Shown here: piece by piece, positions 41,346 to 53,647 of the stretch
How positions within the stretch are numbered: the stretch's first letter is position 1
How the letters are laid out: each line of letters starts with the position of its first letter
Source: Ophthalmolycus amberensis
Lineage: Eukaryota; Chordata; Actinopteri; Perciformes; Zoarcidae
DNA length: 64,000 bases
Direction: 5' to 3'
NCBI GenBank assembly: GCA_024529925.1
Contig: JAFEUB010000788.1
Coordinates: 248,001-312,000 of the forward strand
The notes under the pieces: model-generated
What the model was told of the DNA's origin: nothing
The model's database searches: none
Seen by the model: only the letters and a program-made list of their open reading frames with translations
Made by a program: the position numbers and the translations under genes

Positions 41346-44220
41346 GAGCCCAGTTTTTCTACTCATTAAAAACAGTTTCCATGGCATTCAGACCTGTGCA
41401 TTCAGTTAATGAAGAACCAGGCAATTATAACAAGAAGAGCAAACTATCTAGAAATTACTTTAATAACGTAATACCCAATGAACCACTTTCAAAAGGCAGC
41501 TCTAAAATATTTGTGTGCTTTTATTCATAAAATAACAGACTAATCATTGATCAGCACAAAAATATGTGCTTGTACTTTTACAAGCAAATTGGGGTATGAA
41601 TCTTTAATGACCCCCAATGTGAAATTTTGTATTATTGTGCAGGCGTATAGGTTTATGGGATACATCATTGCTGTGAGCGAAGGCATTATATAGAAACCCA
41701 CAACAGCAGTGTTGTTTACCTGTGGACCAATGAAGTATTGGCAAGAACACGATGTGCTTCAATTCCTCAATCTTAGAGCAACAGCAGAAGTAAAATCATC
41801 GCTTTTTAAGGCAACAATGCCTTAACCACTTCGAGTAAGTGGCCATGTCGCTGTATATGGTGCGGTTACTTGTCTAACTTGTAATATATTCACAGACATC
41901 ATTAGCTTCTTACTGAAGAGAGAGATATGCCCTTCTTTATATCATGTTGAACAGAGAAACAGAGATCATTAAAGTTGAGTTGCACTGGATCCCACTAGGA
42001 TAAAAATATTAAAATTCTGACACAGAGGGTGACAACTCCAAGACTTTCACAGCACGAAAAGACGCCAGTGGAAAAAATAAAAAATGTGTTCAGTATAGGC
42101 CAAAATAAGTCCTTAAATAATAAACATATAAAAGATGGATCCAAAGTACAAACTGTCATCTTTTGCCATGTCTTTTGAAAGCGAGAGACTTGAAATGTGA
42201 CAGTGAATCATTATCCGTAATATGACTCGGGACATTTTAGAGGAAAAATAAGTGTGAGGAGCTTCTCCGTGTGAGCTCATTATTTTTAGGCTCAAAAAGT
42301 TGACTTCAGAGGGTTTTCTTACTCCATTTTTCCAACAGTTGTTTTCCAGAGTTATTCGAAAGAGAAGAAAAAAAGACAGAAAATATCTAACGAAACCAAA
42401 CGAACTGGCAACAGCAAGCAACCAAACCCGATGGGTATCTTAATCATGCTGATATGATGGTGAAGATGTAAATAGTGTTATACTTGTTTGTTTAAATGAT
42501 TGTACTTCCAAGAGACTTTTCGCTTTAAAGTTTCATGAATATTCCAGATATTCATGTTCTTTTGTGCACTGACATGTTTCTGCAGTTTAAAACTAATTAA
42601 ATCAGTTATTTTGGAACATGTAGTCCGCAAAAAAAGACAAGATATCATCGACAGATACTGTGTGTACATGTGCAGACATCTACAACAATTTAACAAAATC
42701 AACCATCACATGAGAGTCAGAAAAGACAAACACATTTCTAGATCTCTACCGTGTCAAATCCTATTTACTTGTGAGTGAGAAACTAATGGCTACCCGCTGT
42801 GTGCCTTGGGCAGAGTGTGGCACTTGCCAGCAGATCTTGATCCAGGGAACTGTCTCTCCATCTGTCTGAGAAAGATCCAAGTTAACTTGATCAGCCTCCA
42901 ATCCTAAACTACATGTGTGGCCATGCACTCTAGGTACAGACCAAAAAGAACAAGACTGTGGATTGAGACTGACGCTACGTTGCTCTCCATAATCCATTGT
43001 ACTCTGAGTGAAATAACAAGCTCAGAAATCTTAAAACATGTCTGTGTCAGTCCTCGGCTCCTCCACGGTCGAGATGGTTCAGGCACGCTGTCACGAGGCC
43101 CAATGGGCTTTTTTCTTTTTTGTTTTGGAGGCATGCTGGACACATTCAGGTGAGAGGAGACCCTGGCAGACCAAAGACCTGCTGATGTGTAAGAACATTT
43201 TGCCACTGGAACACCTGGCAGTCGCACAGGAGCCAGGTGCTGGTGAGAGGATGTCTGGGCTGTCTTGCAATGGTCAGTGCAACTGTCTCACTGTGTGTGA
43301 GTGAACTCCATCTTGGAGCAGACTTTTTTTAAAATCCCATGGCCACTATATTATGAACTTTTACCGTAGAAATAACAATTTTGTGTGTTCATGCGAAAGC
43401 GTTCAGATAAATGTGTATTCTATTATATAGCAAAGAGCTTATTATGAATTATTTGGTTGAGATGTGGTACATATCTAATCACTTAAAGACACACACACAT
43501 GCACATGTATTATACAACCTTGGATGTATATGCATGTTTGAATTTACATTCAAGAGCTGATTAATTTAGCAACAAGCTGCCAACAAAACACAGTACATGT
43601 ACCTCTAGTGCCAATTATCACTGTGTGTGTGTGTGTGCGTGTATTGATAATTTAAAGTAACAAGTTTGCCATCCCTATGGTGGTTACATTGAAACTGCCA
43701 GGTGACCTGTTTCCTCCAACTACCAATTTGAAGAGCAGTTTTCTCTCTTTGCACCGACGCGCTGCTCTGTAAGAGGCCCCCAGACGCTTAACTAACCAAT
43801 CTAAGGTAGAGGAAGAATATCATATTCAATTTCAATCTGTCTCGCTAAAGACTTATGAAGCAGACACTCCAGAGATCGTCTTGCTAAGCATATTACTATT
43901 ACTGCTATTTTTGCAACTTAAATAAGAGAAAGAGAGAGAGAGAATAGTTACAAATTGAATTCCACTTGTCTTTCTCAGCTTTTGATGATGGATCCCTTAT
44001 TGAATCCAACAAGACGGAGATTGGCAGGAATTCTCCCGAAAAATTATATTGCAGAGATAAGCAATAATTAGTTTAATTAGAAGAACGGAACAGCTGTACC
44101 TAATATTCACGGATTACAGCTTAAGAAATGCAAAGATTTTGCTCATATAATTACATATAATTACAAAGTGAATACATTTGTAGCTAACTTTTGACTGTTT
44201 TGCAGGCATCAAAAAAAGGA
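41346..44220. other. Long unassigned non-coding stretch
   Basis: A 107-codon minus frame (42,904-43,227) and a 102-codon minus frame (42,113-42,421) have no recognisable domains. A short GA repeat lies at 43,926-43,943. No repeat family identified with confidence. Confidence 0.35.
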
Positions 44221-44700
44221 CAGGCATTTGACAGACGTGTTAGTTAATATAATCAGCACAGATCTGAATTTGATACGGGTCATATTCCCTTTGGATATTC
44301 AGAATTGGGCCTTATTCCGAATGTAGCAGTTGCTGATTAAGACATGTGGGATATGCCGATGTTATTCAGGTTTTGGGAGCATTCTTTGGGCATGTATACA
44401 GTGCATTCGAAATACATGCATCTCAATTGGTCTCTTTAGACACACAGCCTCTTGCTTATTTTATGGCCAGCTCTGTGTGTTGTACACAAACTTGAATAAC
44501 GGTGACAAACAGGGAACACCACGGGAGCAACATGGAAAAGTTATCAAAAGGACATCGTCGCAGGATGTAATGTAACGGAGGCGTAATATATCGGGGTATG
44601 GACGGCTGCATGTAAACAGGAATATTGGTGAAATATTCTTTTGCCATGTAAACAGCTTATAAGATTAAGGGGTGTCCCGATTTTGTTTCTGATTGAAAAC
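44221..44700. repeat. Possible DNA-transposon-derived repeat
   Basis: Recurrent motifs such as TATTCCGAATG (44,312), CATGTAAACAGGAATATTGG (about 44,610) and CCATGTAAACAGCTTAT (44,644) resemble fish repeats rich in 'CGGAATATTC' and 'CATGTAAAC'. Ends and family are not established. Confidence 0.25.
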
Positions 44701-47475
44701 GTAACCAACGAGTGATTCCTGACAGAAGAATTACAGTTTGCAGGCTGCAGAGGATTTAAGGACCGCAAAGAAAACAGAGCTCAGCGAAGTGTTTGGAGAT
44801 TTCCGGCTAGGTCGTGCTTACTAAGGTTTTGTTGTTACATGATAAATACATTGTTTTAATATCCCCATATGGACTTAGTGCAGTACATTCAAATAAATGA
44901 TCCATCATGGTACCAGGCAGCATCCGTGTTAAAGAGGACTTAAAAGAGGACTTCAACTTAAAAAATGTAAAAGACAGTGCTGAAAAAAGATCTGTTCAAA
45001 ATAACAGATCGAAGCGAATCGTGGATTTGGAGAATCCTGACAACCGCAGTAGAAATATGTTGTGCATGTAAACATAGTTGTCAGTGTAATGACTACTGAC
45101 AATAAAGCAAAATGCTAATTTTCAAATCCGTAAATACACAACATATGAAACCAGATGTTTTCTCTCCAGGACAGCAGGCCCCTGGATCCCCCTCACTGCA
45201 TAATCTGTTTTCAGTTGATTGTCTAAACCACAACTCCTGAAGAACACTGCATACCTAACAGAAAATACATATCGAAATGTTGGCATCAGTGTTATAGATC
45301 TCACTCTTCTCACTTCTAAGCTTGACTTATTTTTAAAAAACATTTGTGCACCATTGTGCACAATAGCTTTGCCATTTCATCAATTGTGATATTTTGTTTG
45401 GTTTTAAGCCATACATATTAAGATAAAATTAGTTTGAAGAAAGTTTGAAATCTGTCTGTTTATTAATGGCCATTGACAATTCAAAGATGAATGTAAAAAA
45501 GATTTAAACATCAGAAAACTGATTGAGCGTTAACCTTGATTAATGACCTGTCAATACACTTGAAACTACAGTAATAGCAGCTGCTAACTTACTGTTTGAC
45601 CTTTTAGTAGCGAGGCTCCTGCTGTGTTCATGTTGCCTTCAATCAAGTCAAGTTCAATTTATTTCAAATGGCTAATTTGGAGTGGCGTTTCTTTTGTAGT
45701 GAAGTATGAGCTGCTGTCTACTACGGATTATGAGTCAAACCCTTGATCCCCCATTTTCTTCTGGAAGTGACTGACATGCTTGTTTTTCCACCACAGAGGG
45801 AGAGAGAGAGAGAGAGACAGAAAAGAAAAGGCAACATGCAGAACAAGAGAAAGAAGGACACTTCCCACACAGTGTAAGCCCAGGAAATGTAATGTATGTG
45901 ATTGTCTCATACAAAGTGCCTAACCTTGGCTTGACTTCACCAGATGAACAGAGACAAATGGCGGGCGAGAGGCACTCTTACAAGATGGGTCTCACGAGTT
46001 GATTACAGTGCAAGAAGTAGCTTCCTGTTTAACTCAAGGGCATTGATCCCTTACTGTATTCCTTTCACCGATCACGGAAATGACTCATACGACATGCAGA
46101 GGATGCACTGTGTTGCTCGGTTTGCTGATGATGTGCGTGCATTCGGCCATTTATCACTGCCCATGAATCATAGAAACACCGAACAGAGAGAGAGAGAGGC
46201 ATTCAGTTTTGCACATTTTAAGAATTATACAATAACTGTCAGTAAAGCAGTGTTTCACTGTCCTTTCTGTACCTCTGACTACACAGTGATGTCAGGGTGT
46301 ACTGGTACACATCTTCATCACTACCTTAAGGTGAGAAGGTAAACCGCTGGTGGTGAATCAAGGAAGAAAGGAAATACATATTCTCCTTTATAACTGGTTT
46401 GTTTCTGCAGTGTCACAGTACGCTTTCATCGAGTACCAGCCTCCTCTCAAGAAGGCAGAGCAGAACTTTCTTTCAGTTTGATCTACTTGCAAGACTCCTC
46501 ACTGTGTGTTTCAAGAGACTAATTGCTGCTCCCTTTCACCTCTCTTAATTAACAGAGGTAGAGATGAAGTGAAAAAAAACCCGGAAGACAGGTGTGAAAT
46601 AACAGCAAAGGAAAATGACGGGAACAACAGATCTCATGGCGACCACAAGCGGTGCTCCTGTTCAGGTCTTCAGATTACAGAAATACTTCCTCTTTCAACT
46701 GGATCACCATGGTGATGGAAAAATAGCAGCCGAGCTGGTGATTAAGGTGTAACTGCTACATCTGACGCACACAGACTCACAAAATGACACAGCCAGACAC
46801 ACATTCAGGCTGGCTTCTTGTTATGAGACGGAATCATTTTAAATGATGTATTAGGCCAGTGCTCATTACGATAAAGGAGAGAGAAAACATATAAAATGAA
46901 ATGAAATGAATCAAATGTAAACACACTATACTTTCATGTGACAGTAAAACATCTCGAAGGCTTGTGAAGCTCTCTAGTATTACTATTTCTAATGAAGACC
47001 CCGTGTGATGTCTTTCGCCTGGAATGAAAACCTGCCATTATCTCAGTCCTCTTGAGGAAAAACTATATTTTTGAAGGATTTCCCCAATGCTGGCGACACT
47101 TAGCTTCTTCTTACATTAATCTTCCATTCAAAATTGTCGAGAACTTTCACGCGTCAACTTCACATAACTGGTGAGGTCAACATTATCTACTTTATTCCCA
47201 CCATGAAACTGGTGTCAGTTGCAAACCCATTGTAAATGCACTGAACCCAAGCGGAGTGTGGCCTCTCACTATGAATGAGCAAGAAACTTCTTCAAGCCAC
47301 CTGTGAAGTCCAAAGAGGTTAAGTATTTGACACTCAAAACATTCATTTCAGGTGTAGCACTGCTGCAACCTCACGTTTAATATGCCCTGTGTGTACTGCT
47401 TTAAGAGTAACTTCATCCCAGCCTAGATATTATTTCACTATCTCGAGAGTTTCATGTGTGTAGCTTCACTGACAG
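44701..47475. other. Long unassigned non-coding stretch
   Basis: Contains a GA repeat near 45,798-45,815 and a 132-codon plus frame (45,944-46,342) discussed in the findings. No exon is confirmed. Confidence 0.35.
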
Positions 47476-47512
47476 CACACAACCGTGATGTCACACAACC
47501 GTGATGTCACAC
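47476..47512 (+). repeat. Tandem duplication of a 17-bp unit
   Basis: CACACAACCGTGATGT occurs twice in tandem, followed by CACACATCACTGC. Confidence 0.75.
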
Positions 47513-47569
47513 ATCACTGCAGCAAAGTGAAGAGTTATTTCCCTTAAGTTGTTCACTCTTAAAGCCACA

Positions 47570-47850
47570 GGTAATGTAATAACTGTGCATAATGTAATAA
47601 ATTAAATGTAATGAATGCGTATAGTGTAATAATCAGCAATTATTGTAAGAAAACCATGAGTAACTAACATAACAGTTTTGTGCATAGTGTAATAAGTTTT
47701 AAAGATAAAAAATGTTGAATAATTTAATAAATAATAGTGTATGCAATATAAACACCATTGTAAAATAATGTAAGTATTATTAATCTCATCTGTAAAGTAA
47801 CTAGTTTATAAAGGTATAAAATAAATGTAGTAAAAAGGAGTAAAAAGTCT
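47570..47850 (+). repeat. AT-rich irregular repeat (TAATGTAATAA-like)
   Basis: The word GTAATAA, or ATGTAATAA with variants, recurs about ten times in 280 bp with variable spacing. Probably an eroded satellite or low-complexity DNA. Confidence 0.5.
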
Positions 47851-47899
47851 ATTATTTCCCTTTCGCATAATTAAGTTACCTTACTCTTTGAAAGGGAGG

Positions 47900-48027
47900 A
47901 GTGAGCGGAGGTGTAGCCAGTTGGTTGCAGTCTGCTAACACACCGCTAGATGCCACTAATTCCTACACACTGGAACTTTGAGTACAGTACTTGAGTAAAT
48001 GTACTTCGTTACTTTCTACCACTGAAC
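47900..48027. repeat. Ends of two common teleost interspersed repeats
   Basis: CACCGCTAGATGCCACTAAT (47,941) with TCCTACACACTGGAACTTTG is a motif I recognise as the end of a common fish MITE. It is followed directly by GAGTACAGTACTTGAGTAAATGTACTTCG...CCACTG, which reads as the reverse of another abundant repeat end ('cagtggtggaaagtaac...gtacatttactcaagtac'). Both are partial. Confidence 0.5.
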
Positions 48028-49619
48028 ACATGTGAAAGATCTTGAATAAGTGTGTGTGAATAACTTTCATTTTTGTGGCCAGGTAGAAATAGTATTGACT
48101 CCACGATGATATGGTAGACTTGCAGAATAGACCTACTGTAGCTAGCAAAGAAAACACAACAATAGAGGGCAGTTATTTCAGCTCAGGATGCCAAACTGTC
48201 TGTCAGCCGTTGGCCTTCAGTGGGATTATGCACTCTGTCCTCGCTCAATGACAGAAGATGCAAATATACTTTAACACTGAGCCAAGCCACCCCGAAACCA
48301 CGCTGGAGACAGAAGCTGACAGCGAGAACGAGTATAGTATGGTGAAAAGTTCAAAGCGAAAGACACAAAGTCACACTGAGGACAGGAGGTGTTAAAAGAG
48401 AGGAAGACAAAGGCAGTAAATAGAGACAGGAAGAAGAAATATCTGTGGCTGCTTTGAATGTTTTTACATGTGTAGGAATATTTACATCCTAACAAGGCAA
48501 CTGGTATTCAGCCAATTTGAGAGATATTGACTTAGCTCTGTTAGATTATGCACTGATGGCACCTTTTAGTGTGTGTTTGTCAAATAAGCAACATGACATG
48601 AAGAACGTTACAGAACAGAACATGAGGGCGTATAGCCTGGGCCCTTTTTAAAAGCTGGATTTGTCAGCCTAATTAAAATGACTTCAAAGCATGTTATGGT
48701 TGTCTGGGGAGAGATTTTTAAAAATATTTTGATTTTGTTTCATGTTTCATTAACACAACTGTGTGTTAAAAAATAATCGCTACAGATAAGGAACAGCTAC
48801 AGAGAAAATCCCATTGGAGAATAAACTGCTCAAGACAAAAAAAGAACGACTCGGACAAAACTTTAACGGGGAGAAGACATTAGAGCAGAGCGTCGGATTC
48901 TTTTGAACAAACATGACTTTTTTTTGAAACATTTTTTAACAATCTGTTTGGGGGGTGCGGCCGAGGGTTCAGCAGAGAGAACTGTTTAATTCAACAAACA
49001 GAAGATTTAAACTGTTGAGTAACAACTATGTCGTGATTAACAATATCCAGGCTGCTAACAAGAACAAATGGTGGATTTTGTTGTTGGCCACCATCATTTT
49101 GTCTTCCAGTCTTTTTCTTACTGTTCTGTATTTGACAGTGACCTAAATGAAACATGTGATTATGTGATATTAACTGATTTTGAGGCAGCAGATAGTATTG
49201 TGATGTCTGTCACATAGTAAGACATTGTAACAACTATTATTACCCAGATTTCCATGAAAATGGTCGGAAGACTAGAAAGTGGCATATAAATGCAAGCCCA
49301 TTTACTATTACTATCTCGGTTTATCCACACAAACTGCAGTACACTGTGCAACAATAGGAATATAAGCATAATTGAGAATGGAGTTTATCTAAAAGACAAT
49401 TATTATCTCTGACATTTATTCGGCTAACAGCTTTGGCAACATGTCCAGAGAAGGGAAGAGGTGAAATACCACATCGACCATCCTACAGACCACTAACTAC
49501 AGCTCCCCTAGTAGTAACCAGTGATCAGTGATAGTAACCACAGTCAGTGGACAGACCACTGAATTGGCAACAACCCCTGCTCAAAATTTGAGTGGATAAT
49601 GTTGGTCCCCAGAGACTGA
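48028..49619. other. Unassigned non-coding DNA
   Basis: No feature recognised. Confidence 0.35.
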
Positions 49620-50000
49620 ATCATTGGCGTATCTTACACCCGGTGCAAAGGGCCGCACAATGCACCCCAAATGTCAATGCCAATTTCGATTCGACTGAGT
49701 TGTCATTTTCACGCCCAGCGGCCCCCGTTGTGTAAGTCGCAAATGTATTTGCGTCCATGTGTGCGCCCAGTGTGTGGTCTTAAAATGAGGTGTGGTCAAG
49801 CGCATTGTTGGCGCATTGCTATCTCGAGGCAGCAGTAATCGATTGCTCCATTGACCAACAATAAACGGGTCTAAAGCACAGTACTTTCCCGCTATTTAAA
49901 GGGATAGTAATAATGCGCCTACATAGGCAGGTTCACAATACACGCACAGTCTGCTTGTTACACACGCGCAGCCGCAGAGCTACTCCTCCCCTGTTGTCTT
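49620..50000. repeat. Probable teleost dispersed repeat (DNA-transposon-like)
   Basis: Blocks such as TGCGTCCATGTGTGCGC (49,752), CTTAAAATGAGGTGTGGTCA, GCGCATTGTTGGCGCATTGC (49,800) and GCTCCATTGACCAACAATAA (49,845) follow the order of a repeat I have seen in several percomorph genomes. GC content is above the surroundings. Class and ends are not determined. Confidence 0.4.
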
Positions 50001-50817
50001 TTCACTTTGCAGATCTGTGTCCTCAGAAAATGCTTGTTTCTAAAACATGCTGAATCCGACATTTAAGTAACAAAGTGCCAGGTGCAGCCGCACCATTACA
50101 TAGCCTGAAGCTGTATAAACAGACATTGATGTCAGATTTTCAACTTTCCGATGGTACTTGAACACATCATGTGTGGTACAGGCAACAACGAAAGCAAACA
50201 TTTAATTCTCCGTGTTATGTTGGCACTTACCGGGTCTTGTAAATCAAACATGAAATGCTGCACTTGTCAGCAAACTGGGAAGCCATGATTGACTCAGCTG
50301 GGTCACAGTCACGTGACAAAAACTGCAGGCTGTGTTTACGAGGTGCAGAGAGGAGAGGACAAGAGCTGTTGTAAGTAGAGGTTTTAAAAATGTAAATCTT
50401 TTTTTTTAAATACTCGATTTTGCTAAGTTATTCTAGAAAAGTGGATTTGGACACATTTGCGCCATGCACTTTAGACCAATATAATGTATTATTTATTGTA
50501 GCATGTTCTCCATTGCATGACGACAAGATGAATACTTACACCCACTTACAAATTATAACAGCTTATGTTACAGATAGCTTGTTGATGTAAGGAAAGATCT
50601 CTAACAAGAACAAGATATGTAGATCATAGTGTCAGGGACAGATCAGCATCACTGTTGCAGCTCCAGATTGTCTTGCACATTCAGTGAAAACAATTCCCTC
50701 AGCGAATCACCTTTTTCCAATGTTATTGTGCGAAAAAAGCTGTGAATAAAGTTGGGTTCCAAAGTCTGCCCAACACTGTGTTGTTGTTCAATGTTTAATA
50801 TTCACACTGTCAAACAC
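50001..50817. other. Unassigned non-coding DNA
   Basis: No feature recognised. Confidence 0.35.
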
Positions 50818-50990
50818 ATGCACACACACACACACACATTCAGACGCTGCATGCACAATACATATGAACCACATACGTAATACAAAATCACAGCATATGT
50901 AATGACAAATGCACAAACAGCACAGCACAAAGGTCATGTGCATACAAACACACACACACACACACACTCACACGCACACTCACACACAAG
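50818..50990 (+). repeat. Two short (CA)n tracts
   Basis: CA runs at about 50,820-50,838 and 50,948-50,988, the latter interrupted. Confidence 0.8.
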
Positions 50991-51096
50991 GTTATTCAAC
51001 ACGGCATCCAGGGCAACAGTTGGTGGTAAAGCCCAAGCACTTCTAAAGTGTTAATATATTTTCACCGAGCTACAGTCACTGTAAAATACATTTTTT

Positions 51097-51099
<3 letters not shown>

Positions 51100-51131
<32 letters not shown>
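51100..51131 (+). repeat. (TG)n microsatellite
   Basis: Sixteen TG units. Confidence 0.9.
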
Positions 51132-51231
51132 ATGTCTTTCTGTATTCCTACTTACCAAATGCCCTTCAGTCTGTTGGTTTCTTTAAACTCTGCAAGTGGT
51201 CTTGACAGCAATCAACGAAGTATAAAGCTCA

Positions 51232-51282
51232 GTGTGTGTTTGTGTGTTTGTGTGTATGTGTGTGTGTGTGTGTGTGTGTGCG
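51232..51282 (+). repeat. (GT)n microsatellite, interrupted
   Basis: GT units with TTTG and TATG interruptions, the last 20 bp pure. Confidence 0.85.
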
Positions 51283-51928
51283 AAAGTGTTCCTTTGTGTC
51301 TTTGTGTGCCTTGTACGGCATTTCTTTGTGCACAATCTCACGGATGAATGATTGCTATACGTTTGCGAAAACTTGAAATTGAAATTCATCATTAGGTTTC
51401 ATATATTCTTACTATAAACTTAATTTAGGTTGATAAATCATGGAAATTCAAATGGCTGTGACCAGAGCTCCGACACATGAACAAATGTCTCTCAACAACA
51501 GTGATCCCTTAGCATCACTAGGAGACGCCAGACACATTGGTTAATATTCTGTCCACTGCCAACAACAATTGTCATCAGTGTTGACATCTTCATTAGGCAG
51601 GGGTGGCAGTTTACACACAGACATACACACATATTTTATCAGGTTCCAGTGTCATTCACGTTAACGGTTTGTAATTAAGAACGAGTCTACAAACACTCTC
51701 GGCACACACAGTTCATAGATCCACTTCCATTGCTCATGGAAACACAAGCATCAGCTAAGCGCACGCACACGCACAAAGCAAATGACAAATGGTGTTCTGT
51801 TTATGCACAGCCATCTTTGTGTGAGTCCAGTGATTAAAATGTCAGTGTGATGACTTGCATGTCTGCATATGTGTGAAAAATTATTGTATGAACACATTCT
51901 TACGTGTTTTCTCAAGATCAAGCGTGAG

Positions 51929-51967
51929 TGTATGTGTGTGTGCATGTGTGTGTGTGTGTGTGTGTGC
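51929..51967 (+). repeat. (GT)n microsatellite, interrupted
   Basis: TATGTGTGTGTGCATG then pure GT units. Several spurious 69-131 codon minus frames with HTHTHT peptides overlap it. Confidence 0.85.
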
Positions 51968-52648
51968 ACGAGCTGTTCTTTTTTTTGGGATGAGACAGCA
52001 ATTTATCGCACCGAATCGCACCCCCTGATGGTGTTCGACCTCGAGCAGAAAGAACAGAGAGAAAGGAGAGAGGCAGGCGGGCAGTTTGAGCCTCATGGGC
52101 ACCTCTCCGTGGGCGGTCCCATGCCTGCACCCTGGCTGATAACGAGGGATGGAACGAAAGGAGGGACTTGAGGAGATGCAGAGGGGGGCGAAGGGAGACG
52201 GAGAGACACGTGTGGTGGCGTTCCACACAACAGCCATTGAGCCGTTACCGCTCATTCTCACACTGCAGTCTTCCACTTTTCCCCGTATTTGACATCAGGT
52301 TTTCCTTCCGTCTGCCACATTTAAAGTCAGTTTGACAAGTTCAAGTTAATTCTCAAGCTTCTTTTCGCAACGCTTGACGAACTCTGCGGGGCAATTTACC
52401 TCCAGCCTGAAGGATTTCATTGTGGTCAAGCGCAGAAAAAACGTTTTCCAGAGCCCGACTTTATTAAAATGTTCGTCACATCCATTTTATTTGGGCCGTC
52501 TATTGTGTCATTGTCCTGTGTATATTTGGGAGATGCACCTGCAGTTGTTTGTCACATTGGACCCATTTTCTTTGTGATGCTGCTTCATGCACCTCACATC
52601 TACCTCAACATTCAGTGCCACTGCTAAGAGGAGCATTAAATGTGAGGT
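51968..52648. other. Unassigned, moderately GC-rich
   Basis: 52,040-52,210 is purine- and GC-rich (GGGACTTGAGGAGATGCAGA). No domain in the overlapping frames. Confidence 0.35.
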
Positions 52649-52666
52649 GGGGGGGGGGGGGGGGGG
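52649..52666 (+). repeat. Poly-G run (18 G)
   Basis: Eighteen consecutive G. Confidence 0.85.
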
Positions 52667-53439
52667 AGAAATCAGGGGTTTTGCAGAATTAGCTGGTATG
52701 TCTGCCACCTGTACCGTAAAATGCATTTATCAGCTGTTTGTAATTCATATTGCAGCTTTCACACGTCGCTCGTTGGCTGTTTTTGTGTGTGTTGCTTAGC
52801 AACAGCAAGACGCCTCCGACTGCAAACGTTTTTAAGTTTTGGATGATTAGAATGATTGTTGTGAAGTGAACAAAACATTTTGCAGCTTTTTAGCCACACA
52901 GAGTGATGGCCACCCTAATATTTATTCCTTGGCACCTCCCTACATGCAGCCTCACATCCGCTCGCTTTGTTTTCAATCAGAAAACATCAGTGTGTGCTGC
53001 CGTCACCAGACAGTGCTACATGAAGACAAATACTCTCTTCACTGTTCTCTTACTTCTATTCTTTTTGACCCTTTTGCATGCACTCTCGCTTTCTGCAGTC
53101 AATCTAGAGCTAACACTTCCTGCTTTGCATGAGATGAATTGGCTCATCATCTATTTGAATTCCATCTCTTGTTTCTTACTCATGTTGCTTCCTTGTACTC
53201 TCATTGGATTTTCCTCATCAGCACTTCCGTTGATTGGACAATAAATTTTTAGTTTGAGCCTAAAAATGTCTTCATCTCAAATCGTAATCGCACTGACACT
53301 TAGATTATCAATGTTTTAATAATTCTGCGTCTAAAGTTTAGTGTTTACGTTCTCCAGTAGATAAAGACACTACGATATAAATATTCAACTCAATCAATCA
53401 GCGAAACAACATAAAAAAGTGAATCCTTTAAGTGGTTTT
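52667..53439. other. Unassigned non-coding DNA
   Basis: A 113-codon plus frame (52,903-53,244) is Leu/Phe/Cys-rich with no domain that I recognise. Confidence 0.35.
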
Positions 53440-53462
53440 GGTGTGTGTGCGTGCGTGTGTGT

Positions 53463-53493
<31 letters not shown>

Positions 53494-53496
53494 GGG
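53440..53496 (+). repeat. Compound (GT)n-(G)20 tract
   Basis: (GT)n with GCGTGC interruptions to 53,476, then 20 consecutive G. Confidence 0.85.
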
Positions 53497-53621
53497 CATT
53501 ACATATTCATGAAATTACCAAATTATGAAAATGGAACATGAGTCAATGCTGGGATGAAAGAAAGCCAGCCTTCCGTGGCTTCAAAACTCCCATCTGAAAC
53601 TAGTTATAATCTGAACGCATA

Positions 53622-53647
53622 GTGTGTGTGTGTGTGTGTGTGTGTGT
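53622..53647 (+). repeat. (GT)n microsatellite
   Basis: Thirteen GT units. Confidence 0.9.

Noticed and set aside
42904..43227. Tc1-like transposase remnant on the minus strand
   Set aside because: A first impression from short words only. No DDE motif, helix-turn-helix or inverted repeats could be found.
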